Source: CAYTSW01 sp964440605
Lineage (GTDB): Bacteria; Planctomycetota; Phycisphaerae; Phycisphaerales; UBA1924
DNA: 60,450 nucleotides
Direction: 5' to 3'
Assembly: GCA_964440605.1 (NCBI GenBank)
Contig: CAYTSW010000004.1
Coordinates: forward strand, 1-60,450
Shown one piece after another: positions 51,602 through 60,394 of this stretch (position 1 is its first letter; each line of letters starts with the position of its first letter). A program made the position numbers and the translations under genes. The notes under the pieces were generated by a model that did not search any database, was not told the origin of the DNA, and saw only the letters and a list, made by a program, of their open reading frames with translations.

Positions 51602-54331
51602 TCAACGGAGGACGCGGGTCTCGAAACTCGAGAGGACGAGCACGACCGCCATGCGCACGCGGCGGTCGGGGTCGCTGCCCGCGTCGATGACCGCCTGGCG
51701 GACGATGTCACGCACGGGCTCGGTCATCACGCCGCCGGTGAGCATCATGTCGACGCGGCCGATCAACGCGTCGGGATCGTCGGCGAGCGCGCGGAGTTCG
51801 TCCGCGAGCGCGGGGGGCCACTCGTCGGTATCGGCCACGTTGTCGATCCTGCTCAGGAACTCGAGAGCCGTGTTCTCGTTGACGATCTGCAACTCGGGTG
51901 TCACGAAGCCACCCTCGGAGATAGTCGTGTTGAGCGGCGCGAAGTCGGGCTGGTAGAAGTTGAAGACCGAGGGCGTGCGCAGGAAGGCCTGGCCCGTGTC
52001 CTCGAAGTACCCGCCCGACCAACCAAGGTCGCCGCGGAAGGGGAAGGGCGCGTCGCGGTCTTCGAGGCTGTTGAAGGTGCGCAAGGCGCCGAGGTGCAGC
52101 ACGATCGGTTCGACGGCTTTGCCGTAGAACGGGTTGGTGCGGTAGGCGGGGTTGCGGGCCTCGTCGTCGAGCAGGATGGCTTTGGCGGTTGCGAGCAGGT
52201 CGCCGCGCACGCCCGTGCCGTAGGGCCCGCGCCCTTCGAAGGCGGTCGCGACGCGTGCGACATAGTCGGGCGTGGGGTTGCTGGTGACGAGGCGCTGGAT
52301 GAGCTGCCTGCTGATGAATGGCGCGGTGCTCGGGTGGTAGAAGAGGTTGTCGAGGGCATCGCTCACGTCGCGGTGCGCGTTGGTTTCGGACTCGTCGGTC
52401 TCGAGCGGGATGTAGCCCCGGGTCGGGAAGACGCCGGGGTAGTTGAGCAGTTGCTTGGGCCCGAACTCGTGGTCGCGCTCGCGCATGGACATGACGCGGT
52501 CGTTACCGCCACGGAATCCGGTGAAGATGCGGGCCATCTGCTGGACGTCGGTCTGCGGGTCGTAGGTGGGGATGGGCTCGCCGAAGATGTCACGGACTTG
52601 CGTGCCGTCGAGGTCGAGCCACCAGAGGCCGACGGTGAAGAGCTGCATCACCTCGCGCGCGTAGTTCTCGTCGGGCTGGACGCCCGTTACCGGGTCGGCC
52701 TTCTTGCTGTTGCGGTAGGTGAGCCAGTCACCCATCTCCTGGTTGTACGTGATCTCTTGGAGGAGTTGGCGGTAGTTGCCGTCGCTGTTGCTCGCCGGGT
52801 CGGGCAGGGCGTTGCGAATGTAGATGTTGTAGAGCTCGTCCTCGTTGTTGCCCGCGGCGATCGCGATGATCTGCACGAGCGCCCACGCCATGCGCTGGCG
52901 GAGCTGGTCCTCGCCCTCGATGCAGAAGTTCTCCCAGTACGACGAGTCACGCTTCGGCCTGCCGGCGGCTTCGGCCTGATCGTGCAGCGCATCGCTCAGG
53001 TAGTTCGGCGTCACCAGCGCCTGATGATCGATCCACGCCTCGTAGCCCTTGGCCATCACGAGGGCAACGTCGGCATCGGTCGGACCAAACGCGGCCTGGC
53101 GCAGGAATCGGCGTGCTTCCGCTTCGGTGATCGGCGCGTCAGGATCGTGCGGCGACGGGGCGACGGTGATCACGCGTTCGGTGACGTCCGAGGCGCCCGA
53201 GGAGTCTTTCACACGACAACGCACGACGTACGATCCTGGCTGCTTGAACGCGATACGCGCGGTTGTGCCGCTCGCGCTGCCGAAGCCCGCAAAGTCCCAC
53301 TGCACCGCTGCGATGTCGTCTTCCTCGTCGAGGGACGCGGACGCGTCGAAGTCGACCACCAACGGCGCCACGCCGAGGAAGTCGCTGGAGGTCATCACGG
53401 CTTCGGGCGGCGTATTCGGAGCGACGCGCGCCATCACCGTGGCGCTGGATTGCTTCCTGCCGTTGTCGGAGACGGTGACGGTGATGCGTGTGTCGCCCGC
53501 ACGTCCCGGCGCACCGCTGAAACGCAGGGCGACGTTGTCGCCGTGCGGAGTTACGTCGATGTACCCAGGAGGGATCAGCGAGGCGTCCGAGGCACTCGCG
53601 GTGACGCTGAGCCGCTCGACGGGCGTGCGATCATCGCGGACCGCGAGCACGACCGGCGCGGAGCGCGCACCGGGCTCGGAGAATGCGCGCTCGGGAGCGT
53701 CAACGGTGGGGGGCAGATTCTCGAGTGTGGCGCGACCGCGGCCGAAGACCTCCGCGAACGCCTCGGCGTCCTGCTCCGTGACCACGCCGTCGCCGTCCAT
53801 GTCGGCGAGCCAATCGCGATCGCTGTAGGCCCGTGCGAACGCGTCGGCGTCGCGGTGGTCGCGGCTGGCGTTGCGGTCGACGTCGCCGGCGAGCACGCTC
53901 AACCGAACCTGGGCGTCGGCGACGCCCAGGGCCGTCGCGACATCGGTGAGCCGGATCGCGACGTGCGTCGCGTCTTTAACGTCGTTCAACACCAGCGAAA
54001 TGCGTTCCCCACGCGGAGACAGCGACCTCGATGCGAGCGTCGCGTTCTCCACGGCGAGTCGCCGCCAGCCGAGCACCGGCTGATCGAACGCCAGTTCAAC
54101 GTAAAGCCGATCAGCCTCAAGCCGGCGATGCTCGATGGTCACGGGGCCCGTCAGGGCGATCGAGCGAGCTAGACCACCAGCCGCGAAGGCTGACTGACGC
54201 GTTTCGACCGTGGCGCTGACGAGGCGCGGCGGACCAGCGGGGGCGGACGACGCGGTGGGGAGCGCGAGCGTGGCGGCGACCAACGCGCGCCACGATAGCG
54301 ACCCGCCTGAGGCGGTCATCGAGTGGGCCAT
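51602..54331 (-). CDS. DUF1800 protein with N-terminal dockerin and PKD modules
   Basis: Exported protein of 909 aa. After a signal peptide (about 1-31) comes a beta-rich region and a dockerin-like part (SDRDWLADMDGDGVVTEQDA), then an Ig-like area and a PKD domain (about 300-385; FDASASLDEEDDIAAVQWDF, GSYVVRCRVKD). DUF1800 fills about 400-905 (RFLRQAAFGPTDADVALVM, WIDHQ, ENFCIEGEDQLRQRMAWALVQI, NYAREVMQLFTVGL, RIFTGFRGG). A GAGGAG ribosome-binding site is about 9 nt before the ATG. Most DUF1800 proteins have only the core; the extra modules suggest surface attachment. Confidence 0.9.
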   Translation of the reverse strand: MAHSMTASGGSLSWRALVAATLALPTASSAPAGPPRLVSATVETRQSAFAAGGLARSIALTGPVTIEHRRLEADRLYVELAFDQPVLGWRRLAVENATLASRSLSPRGERISLVLNDVKDATHVAIRLTDVATALGVADAQVRLSVLAGDVDRNASRDHRDADAFARAYSDRDWLADMDGDGVVTEQDAEAFAEVFGRGRATLENLPPTVDAPERAFSEPGARSAPVVLAVRDDRTPVERLSVTASASDASLIPPGYIDVTPHGDNVALRFSGAPGRAGDTRITVTVSDNGRKQSSATVMARVAPNTPPEAVMTSSDFLGVAPLVVDFDASASLDEEDDIAAVQWDFAGFGSASGTTARIAFKQPGSYVVRCRVKDSSGASDVTERVITVAPSPHDPDAPITEAEARRFLRQAAFGPTDADVALVMAKGYEAWIDHQALVTPNYLSDALHDQAEAAGRPKRDSSYWENFCIEGEDQLRQRMAWALVQIIAIAAGNNEDELYNIYIRNALPDPASNSDGNYRQLLQEITYNQEMGDWLTYRNSKKADPVTGVQPDENYAREVMQLFTVGLWWLDLDGTQVRDIFGEPIPTYDPQTDVQQMARIFTGFRGGNDRVMSMRERDHEFGPKQLLNYPGVFPTRGYIPLETDESETNAHRDVSDALDNLFYHPSTAPFISRQLIQRLVTSNPTPDYVARVATAFEGRGPYGTGVRGDLLATAKAILLDDEARNPAYRTNPFYGKAVEPIVLHLGALRTFNSLEDRDAPFPFRGDLGWSGGYFEDTGQAFLRTPSVFNFYQPDFAPLNTTISEGGFVTPELQIVNENTALEFLSRIDNVADTDEWPPALADELRALADDPDALIGRVDMMLTGGVMTEPVRDIVRQAVIDAGSDPDRRVRMAVVLVLSSFETRVLR

Positions 54332-54725
54332 CGATGCAATCTCCTCGGAATGGACCGCGAGCCAGCCGGGCCCGCAAACGGAGAGGCTGATGTAGGCCTC
54401 CGGGTCCAGTATCTCACTAAGTCCAGTACCTACAACTATTTAGCAGTCAGATTCCGAGACGCGTCAGCCACGCGCCTGCCCAGTTCGGAGTGTTCTCTGA
54501 ATGCGGTATAGGAGTTGACGCTCGCTGGCGCAGTCACAACGCCGAAAGCCCAGAAGGCAGAGGGCGATGCTGAGCCGCTGGGGACGCACAAAAAGTTCCC
54601 GGTCGCCAGCCGAGGCTCACGCGTTAGATCCATTGTATTCAACGGAACATGTATTATCGGCGATTTCTGTGGCGATGGGAGCGGGTCAGCGGCAATCCGG
54701 GCAGAGCGTGGCGATCACGCCGCGC
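54332..54725. other. Gene-free stretch of about 390 bp
   Basis: Lower GC than its surroundings in part (around 54410-54450 and 54620-54660). It separates the divergent DUF1800 gene from the PEP-CTERM-like gene and must carry both promoters. I saw no convincing -35/-10 pair, known riboswitch motif or RNA gene. An open frame of 83 codons at 54515 has no recognisable features and is not called. Confidence 0.5.
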
Positions 54726-55559
54726 ATGACGTCTCCTCATCTCTACCAACTCGTTTGTTCCAATGATACACTTTTGTTGCACCACCCACTTCGGGTGGAA
54801 CACGTCAAGACTTGGAGTGCTCACGTCACGTATCGCAGCATCGCCTTCGCTGGGCTCGCCCTCGTGGTGACCACTGCGGGCTCGGCTCACGCCGCGGCCC
54901 GATTCTCGACCGACCTCGGCCCGGGTGAGGAACTCGTCGACCTGTCCGATCGCCGTGTCGAGGCGCGGTTCAAGGCCGACACCACCAACTGGGACACGCG
55001 GCTCGCCTTCGACAGCTTCCCCAACAACGGGGATACAACGGCGAACGTCAACAACGGGCGCTCGAGCTTCGAGAGCCGCACCTTCTCGTTCGACCTGCGC
55101 TTCACCCAGAGTTCGGGCCTGCTCGAGTGGATCATCACGCGCCCCAACGGCACCATGTCGACCATCGACGTCACGCCGACGGGTTTCGATCAGCCCAACA
55201 CCTTCGAGTTGTTCACGAACGGCGAGCGCGTGGGTGTCGATGTCGAAGGCCTCACTTTTGAAGGCCTGGGTATGACGATCACCAACTTCCCCGACATCGA
55301 CACGCGTCCCGTGGTCGAGGGCGGGCCGGTCTTTGCCGAGTCGTTCCTGTTCCTCGGCGACGATGTCGACCTGTTCAATGACGGCGACTGGTCGTTCCGG
55401 GGCGCGCTGACGTTCGGCACCTTCGCGCCGGGCGTCAGCAACCCCAACGAGCGCGGCAAGATCACGATCAAGGTGCGCGAGGCCGAGATCATCCCGGCGC
55501 CAGCCGCCGGCATGCTCCTCGGCGTTGCCGGCGTGGCGGGCCTCCGCCGACGCCGCTGA
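54726..55559 (+). CDS. Secreted protein with PEP-CTERM-like ('PAP') sorting signal
   Basis: Exported beta-rich protein, 277 aa from ATG 54726, or 254 aa from GTG 54795; the signal peptide (YRSIAFAGLALVVTTAGSAHA) fits the later start better, but neither has a clear ribosome-binding site. The C-terminus is IPAPAAGMLLGVAGVAGLRRRR in outline: a PAP triad, a hydrophobic helix and an Arg cluster, the tripartite form of PEP-CTERM signals used for exosortase sorting. The body is not recognised (FDLRFTQSSGLLEWIITRPNG). A strong terminator follows. Confidence 0.7.
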   Translation: MTSPHLYQLVCSNDTLLLHHPLRVEHVKTWSAHVTYRSIAFAGLALVVTTAGSAHAAARFSTDLGPGEELVDLSDRRVEARFKADTTNWDTRLAFDSFPNNGDTTANVNNGRSSFESRTFSFDLRFTQSSGLLEWIITRPNGTMSTIDVTPTGFDQPNTFELFTNGERVGVDVEGLTFEGLGMTITNFPDIDTRPVVEGGPVFAESFLFLGDDVDLFNDGDWSFRGALTFGTFAPGVSNPNERGKITIKVREAEIIPAPAAGMLLGVAGVAGLRRRR

Positions 55560-55597
55560 TCGAGCGGCCGCGACCGCTCCAGCGTTCTGTTGAATAC

Positions 55598-55633
55598 ACG
55601 CCGCTCAGGAGCACCTCCGGGCGGCGTTTTTTT
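55598..55633 (+). terminator. Rho-independent terminator
   Basis: Stem ACGCCGC (55598-55604) pairs with GCGGCGT (55621-55627); an inner GGAG/CTCC pairing extends it. A run of T follows (55627-55633). It ends the PEP-CTERM-like gene 38 bp after its stop. Confidence 0.85.
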
Positions 55634-55652
55634 ATCTCCCACGCCGACGGAC

Positions 55653-56144
55653 TCAGCCGACCAATCGCGGATGAACAACGACCAGCCACGCCACCGCGAG
55701 CGCGTAGCTCACGGCGTTGGCCAGCACCAGCCCCAACCAGCGACGTCCCGAGAGGCGCGTCTTCCAGCCGAGCCGGAGCACGACGCCCTCGACGGCTGCA
55801 CTGGCGATCACGAGCACCGCGACCAGCACCCAGCCGGTCCATGGCTCGAGCTTCGACCACGCGTACATCGCGTGGATCGGATTGTCGAGCGTCCAGGGCA
55901 GGCGGTCCCACAGCCGATCAGCCACCGGCAGCACAACGCCGACGACGAGTGCCGAGGCGAGGTTGATCACGAGCGTTGCGTTGAGCGCAGCCCCCCACCG
56001 CTTGCGTCGTGGCGCGGTAGGGGCGTTGCGCAGCAGCCACCAGACCACCGACCATTCCACCAGCACCGCCACGGCCAGCGGAGCCGCGGCGACGAGGGCG
56101 AGGTGCAGGGCGCCGGTGTGTTGGGTGAGCGTCTCGGGTGCGAT
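55653..56144 (-). CDS. Small integral membrane protein of unknown function
   Basis: Not recognised. The first standard start (GTG 56072) gives 139 aa, but it cuts into the first hydrophobic helix: upstream in frame the sequence reads ALHLALVAAAPLAVAVLVEW, so the real start is further out. A perfect AGGAGG lies 8 nt before an in-frame ATC at 56144, a rare initiation codon, which would add 24 residues. About four transmembrane helices are expected (LVINLASALVVGVVLPVA, WVLVAVLVIASAAVEGVV, LVLANAVSYALAVAWLVVV). The gene diverges from ffh and converges on the terminator at 55.6 kb. Confidence 0.55.
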   Translation of the reverse strand: MAPETLTQHTGALHLALVAAAPLAVAVLVEWSVVWWLLRNAPTAPRRKRWGAALNATLVINLASALVVGVVLPVADRLWDRLPWTLDNPIHAMYAWSKLEPWTGWVLVAVLVIASAAVEGVVLRLGWKTRLSGRRWLGLVLANAVSYALAVAWLVVVHPRLVG

Positions 56145-56250
56145 GGGCGCGACCTCCTGGCGTGGCCTCTATACTCGCCCCTTGCGCGAGCGGGCGGTCC
56201 GGCTCGCGGTGTCAGGGTTGCGCACGGGGTGCGGCGGCGGGTGAACACGC

Positions 56251-57774
56251 ATGTTTGATCGACTCTCCGACGGCTTCAATAGCGCCTTCCGCAAGCTCTC
56301 GGGTCGGGGGCGGATCTCCGAGTCGAACGTCCGCGAGGCGATGGACGAGGTGCGCACCGCCCTGCTCGAGGCCGATGTCCACTACGAGATCGCCAACGAC
56401 TTCTGTGAAGATGTCATCCAGCGCGCCAACGGCCAGGAGGTGCTCAAGAGCCTCAAGCCCGGGCAGCAGATGATCGGCATCGTCAACGAGGCGCTGGTCG
56501 AACTCATCGGCGGTGAGAAGCCCTCTGAAGACGGCACGCCCACCGCCTCACGTCCCGCGGTGCCCAAGGCCGACCCGGGTCCGACGGTCGTGATGATGTG
56601 CGGGCTTCAGGGCTCGGGCAAGACGACCACCTGCGGCAAGCTGGCGGCGTATCTCAAGAAGAAGGGCCGGAACGTGCTGCTCGCGGCCGCGGATCTGCAG
56701 CGGCCTGCCGCGGTCGAGCAGTTGCAGACCGTCGCGGAGCAGGTCTCGGACATGCCCGGCGCCGGGAAGGTCGCCTGCTACGCCGAACCGGACAAGGTCG
56801 CGGAGTACGGCAAGGCCGTCGGCGTCGCGGTGTCGCTCTGCCAGCGCGCCGTCGTCCACGCGATGAAGAACGGCTTCGACACGGTGGTGCTCGACACCGC
56901 CGGCCGGCTGCACGTGAACGACGAGCTGATGGGCGAGCTGTCGTCCGTGAAAAAGGCGGTGCCGCCGCATCAGATCCTGCTCGTCGTCGACGCGATGACG
57001 GGCCAGGACGCGGTGAACTCGGCGCGGAGCTTCCACGCGCGGCTCGCGGTCGACGGCGTGATTCTCACCAAGTTCGACTCCGACACCCGCGGCGGCGCGG
57101 CGCTCACCGTCCGCAAGGTCACCGGCGCGCCGATCCTGTTCACGGGTGTGGGCGAGCACCTCGACCGGCTCGAGGAGTTCCACGCCGAGCGCATCGCGAG
57201 TCGGATTCTGGGCATGGGCGATGTCGTCTCGCTCGTCGAGAAGGCGCAGGACGAGGTCTCGGAGGAGGAAGCCGAGGCCCTGGCCGAGAAGATGGCCAGG
57301 GGCGAGCTGACGATGGACGACTTCCTCAAGCAACTCAAGAGCCTGCGGCGGATGGGACCGATGAAGCAGCTCCTGGGCTTGCTGCCCGGCGTCGGACAGA
57401 TGCTCAAGGACGTGCAGATCGAGGACAAACAGCTCGACCGTCTCGAGGGCATGGTCCACTCGATGACCGAAGAGGAGCGCACGGACATCAAGGTGCTCAA
57501 TCCCTCCCGCCGACGGCGCATCGCCCGCGGGTCCGGCAGCAGCCCCGATCAGGTCGCGGGCCTCGCCAAGCAGTTCCAGGCGGTGAGCCAGTTGACGAAG
57601 CAGATGTCCGGCAGCGGCATGAAGGGGCGGCTCGAAGCCGCTAAGCAGCTCCAGGCGTCCGGCGGCGGCGCAGGCGTGCCCGGGCTGAGCGGCATGCCCG
57701 GCCTGGCCGGCGGCAAGGGATCGACGAAGACCAAGAGCCCCAAGCAGCGTTACAAGAAGCGCAAACGCCGCTGA
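56251..57774 (+). CDS. ffh: Signal recognition particle protein Ffh
   Basis: SRP54 homologue of 507 aa. NG domain: helix bundle (1-85), G1 GLQGSGKT (118-125), ADLQRPAAVEQL, DTAGRLHVND, TKFDSDTRGGAAL, and GVGEHLDRLEEF. The Met-rich M domain (about 300-440: MDDFLKQLKSLRRMGPMKQLLGLLP, MVHSMTEEER, LNPSRRRRIARGSG) binds SRP RNA and signal peptides. The C-terminus is Gly-rich and ends with a Lys/Arg cluster. A TATACT at 56170-56175 is a possible -10 box. The usual downstream rpsP-trmD genes are absent. An SRP RNA gene was not found in the window. Confidence 0.97.
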   Translation: MFDRLSDGFNSAFRKLSGRGRISESNVREAMDEVRTALLEADVHYEIANDFCEDVIQRANGQEVLKSLKPGQQMIGIVNEALVELIGGEKPSEDGTPTASRPAVPKADPGPTVVMMCGLQGSGKTTTCGKLAAYLKKKGRNVLLAAADLQRPAAVEQLQTVAEQVSDMPGAGKVACYAEPDKVAEYGKAVGVAVSLCQRAVVHAMKNGFDTVVLDTAGRLHVNDELMGELSSVKKAVPPHQILLVVDAMTGQDAVNSARSFHARLAVDGVILTKFDSDTRGGAALTVRKVTGAPILFTGVGEHLDRLEEFHAERIASRILGMGDVVSLVEKAQDEVSEEEAEALAEKMARGELTMDDFLKQLKSLRRMGPMKQLLGLLPGVGQMLKDVQIEDKQLDRLEGMVHSMTEEERTDIKVLNPSRRRRIARGSGSSPDQVAGLAKQFQAVSQLTKQMSGSGMKGRLEAAKQLQASGGGAGVPGLSGMPGLAGGKGSTKTKSPKQRYKKRKRR

Positions 57775-57783
57775 CGAGCGGTT

Positions 57784-57807
57784 GGTGGCACGGGCGTCCC
57801 GCCCGTG
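57784..57807 (+). repeat. Dispersed GC-rich palindromic repeat (HGRDARAT type), copy 2
   Basis: GGTGGCACGGGCGTCCCGCC-CGTG; 22 of 24 bases match the inverted copy at 44578. It can form a hairpin (CACGGGC / GCCCGTG). The minus-strand translation reads THGRDARAT. It lies between ffh and the M48 gene, 10 bp after the ffh stop. Confidence 0.7.
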
Positions 57808-57868
57808 TGTCCCGCCGAGCCTCTGGGCGGACTTGACAGGCCCGGCCAACTCACCACCCTGTCCCTCC

Positions 57869-59899
57869 ATGGCGACAGACTTTTTCGAGCGGCAGGACCA
57901 AGCACGGCGGAACACGGCGAAACTGGTCGCATTATTCCTGCTGGGAACGGTGCTGATCACCGCCGCCCTCTACTTCATCATGGTGATCGTCGTCGCCTAT
58001 GTGGTGCGCGTGGAGGGCGACCCGCTCGTGATCGAGTGGTTCAGCCCGAAGAGTCTTTTGCTGGCCGGCGGCGCAAGCCTGCTCATCATCGGAGGCGGGT
58101 CAATCGCCAAGATCATGGAACTCCGCAAGGGCGGCGATCTCATCGCAGTGGCTTTGGGCGGTAAGTACCTCTCGTATGACACCGCGACGCCCGAGCAGAG
58201 GCGGCTGCTCAACATCGTCGAGGAGATGGCCATCGCCTCGGGGGTGGCGGCACCAGCGGTCTACGTGCTCGAAGGCGAGCGTGCGATCAACGCGTTCGCC
58301 GCGGGCTGGTCCCCCGACAACGCCGTCATCGGCGTCACCCGCGGCGCGATCGAGAAGTTCAACCGGGCGCAGATGCAGGGCGTGATCGCGCACGAGTTCA
58401 GCCACATCCTCAACGGGGACATGCGCACAAACATCAAGCTCATCGGTGTCCTGAACGGGATGCTGCTCATCAGTCTGCTCGGCGGCGCGCTGCTGCGCGG
58501 CGTGTTCTACGCCGGCGCCGCGAGCGGTGGCTCGCTGGGCGGACGCGGGAAAAAAGACTCAGGAGGCGGCATCATCCCGCTTTTGTTGATCGCGGTAGCG
58601 CTGATCGTGATCGGCTCGATCGGGGCGTTCTTCGGGAAGTGGATCAAGAGCGCCGTCAGCCGTCAGCGCGAGTATCTCGCCGACGCATCCGCGGTTCAGT
58701 TCACGCGCAACCCGGAAGGCGTGGCCGGCGCGCTCAAGACGATCGGCGGGTACGCGCCCGGTGCTCGGCTTCGCTCGCCCAAGGCCGACGAGATGAGCCA
58801 CATGTTCTTCGGCGAGGCAATCACGTCGGGTTTGAACTCCATGTTCGCGACCCACCCGCCTCTGGCGAAGCGCATCAGCCGTATCGATCCCTCTTGGGAC
58901 GGCACCTTTCCGGAGGTCGACACCGGACCGAGCCTGATCGAGCGACAAGCAGAGCATACCGAGCAGATGCGCAATCGTAAGAGCAGCCTCGACCGCTTGC
59001 GCGAGGTGATGCCCGCGGGCGACGTGGGTTGGCTCGAGTCGGCGGACGACATCGGTGCCGCGGGGGGTGCGGTGGCCGCCGTCAGCCTTATCGGCATGCT
59101 CGAAGAGGGGCACATGCGTCATGCGCAGACGATGATCGACAGGATCCCCGAAGCCCTGCGCGACGCCGCCCATGATCCCTTCTCCGCTCGCGCCGTCGTG
59201 TTCGGCCTGCTGCTGCACGCCGAGGGCGAGCACCGCAAGGCCCAACTCGACCATCTCAAGGCCAACTCCGACCAGCCGGTGGTGCGGGCTCTGGCCCGCC
59301 TGCTCGCCCACTTCGATGACCTCGCCGAGGAACTGCGCCTGCCCATCCTCGACCTCGCGGCTCCCGCGCTTCGCGCCATGTCTCCCAACCAGGCGCAGAC
59401 CTTCATGAGCAACGTTGACGCCTTCATCGCCGCCGACGCCGAGATCGAGACGTTCGAGTGGGCCATCGCCCGCCTGCTGCGTCACCGCCTGGCCGATCGG
59501 CTGGGCGACGCCAAGGCGGACCGGACGCGGCACCGCTACTTCGCGCTGAATAAGCTGCAGGACGAGGTGTCGTGCCTGCTGTCGATGCTCGCGCGGGCGG
59601 GACACCCCGGGGATGAGGAGGCATCCAGACAGGCCTTCGAAGCCGCCTCGACCGGCCTGCGGCTGCCGAATCTCGCGCTGCTTCCCGAGGAGCGCTGCAA
59701 GCCGGCGTCGCTGGGCGGCGCGCTGGACGAGCTGCGCGATACCGCCCCGCGGCCCAAAAAGGCGCTCATCCACGCCTGCGCCCGGAGCATCGCAGCCGAC
59801 CACGAGGTGACCGCAGAGGAAGCGGAACTGTTCCGAGCGATCGCCTCGGACCTTGGCGCGCCGACGCCGCCGCTGCTGCCGGAACAGCCTTTGGTGTGA
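57869..59899 (+). CDS. HtpX-like M48 metalloprotease with long C-terminal extension
   Basis: Membrane zinc protease of 676 aa. Two N-terminal transmembrane segments (about 18-45 and 62-82) precede the active site HEFSH (175-179, in GVIAHEFSHILNGDMRT), two more helices (about 192-215 and 240-262), and the third zinc ligand region REYLADASAVQFTRNP. That part matches HtpX (about 290 aa). The remaining 300 or more residues are helical; the end (IHACARSIAADHEVTAEEAELFRAIASDLGAP, in pieces) resembles a TerB-like module. HtpX degrades misfolded membrane proteins. The ATG at 57869 lacks a ribosome-binding site but begins the family match. Confidence 0.9.
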   Translation: MATDFFERQDQARRNTAKLVALFLLGTVLITAALYFIMVIVVAYVVRVEGDPLVIEWFSPKSLLLAGGASLLIIGGGSIAKIMELRKGGDLIAVALGGKYLSYDTATPEQRRLLNIVEEMAIASGVAAPAVYVLEGERAINAFAAGWSPDNAVIGVTRGAIEKFNRAQMQGVIAHEFSHILNGDMRTNIKLIGVLNGMLLISLLGGALLRGVFYAGAASGGSLGGRGKKDSGGGIIPLLLIAVALIVIGSIGAFFGKWIKSAVSRQREYLADASAVQFTRNPEGVAGALKTIGGYAPGARLRSPKADEMSHMFFGEAITSGLNSMFATHPPLAKRISRIDPSWDGTFPEVDTGPSLIERQAEHTEQMRNRKSSLDRLREVMPAGDVGWLESADDIGAAGGAVAAVSLIGMLEEGHMRHAQTMIDRIPEALRDAAHDPFSARAVVFGLLLHAEGEHRKAQLDHLKANSDQPVVRALARLLAHFDDLAEELRLPILDLAAPALRAMSPNQAQTFMSNVDAFIAADAEIETFEWAIARLLRHRLADRLGDAKADRTRHRYFALNKLQDEVSCLLSMLARAGHPGDEEASRQAFEAASTGLRLPNLALLPEERCKPASLGGALDELRDTAPRPKKALIHACARSIAADHEVTAEEAELFRAIASDLGAPTPPLLPEQPLV

Positions 59900-59931
59900 G
59901 GGGCGATCGCGGGGCGGGGCGGGGCGATCGG

Positions 59932-59965
59932 GAAACGAAAACGGCTCCGGTAAAGCCGGAGCCGT
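59932..59965 (-). terminator. Rho-independent terminator of tRNA-Pro
   Basis: Perfect 10-bp inverted repeat ACGGCTCCGG / CCGGAGCCGT with a 5-nt loop (59941-59965). On the minus strand it is followed by TTTTCGTTT. It lies 10 bp past the tRNA-Pro 3' end. Confidence 0.8.
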
Positions 59966-59975
59966 CGTCGCAAAG

Positions 59976-60049
59976 TCGGGGCGACAGGATTTGAACCTGC
60001 GACCTCCACACCCCCAGTATGGCGCGCTACCAAGCTGCGCTACGCCCCG
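59976..60049 (-). tRNA. tRNA-Pro (anticodon GGG)
   Basis: Minus-strand cloverleaf of 74 nt: acceptor CGGGGCG pairs with CGCCCCG, D arm GCGCAGCTTGGTAGCGC, anticodon stem CCATA/TGTGG with loop CTGGGGG (anticodon GGG, reading CCC), T arm GCAGGTTCAAATCCTGT. Discriminator A; CCA not encoded. A strong terminator follows. Confidence 0.95.
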
Positions 60050-60394
60050 AACCGATCCTGAACGACGCCCTGTCGGGAGCGGTCCCAAGCCTAGCCCGGC
60101 ATCCCGACGCGAGCAAGCATCCCGAAGTCGCGAACGGGTTGACGGTCGCACGCGCGGATCGGTTTGTCTCGCCCCACCGGACGGTTTACTATCTGCCCAC
60201 TCCGCGGCGGCCGGCCGCGGGCCCTGCGATCGGCGTGCGCCGTTCGCGCGGTGGTTCACATCATCCCGAGGCTCTGGCCTCTCCCCCAAGCGACCTTGCG
60301 CGGGGTCGTGAGTGGTGCTTTGGCCCGACCGGGCCACGCCCGCTCCCGGCCGCGGCTCCGCCGGACCCGCTGACACGTTTCAGGACTTCCTCCC
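60050..60394 (+). other. Gene-free leader region upstream of the probable rpsB
   Basis: About 345 bp with no gene. It includes the promoter at 60164-60192 and an expected 5' leader of roughly 195 nt before the ATG at 60395. Leaders of rpsB genes often bind S2 for feedback control; GC-rich self-complementary stretches occur here (CGCGGCGGCCGGCCGCG around 60203-60219), but no known leader motif was identified. Confidence 0.45.
60164..60192 (+). promoter_or_regulatory. Candidate sigma-70 promoter upstream of probable rpsB
   Basis: TTGTCT (60164-60169), exact 17-bp spacer, TACTAT (60187-60192). Good match to the housekeeping consensus in an otherwise gene-free stretch, pointing towards the gene at 60395. 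Confidence 0.5.

Noticed and set aside
54515..54766. 83-codon open frame upstream of the PEP-CTERM-like gene
   Set aside because: No ribosome-binding site, signal or family feature; it overlaps the expected promoter region.
57784..57807. The palindromic repeat as the ffh terminator
   Set aside because: It can form a hairpin but is not followed by a T run, and a related copy occurs elsewhere, so it is called a repeat.
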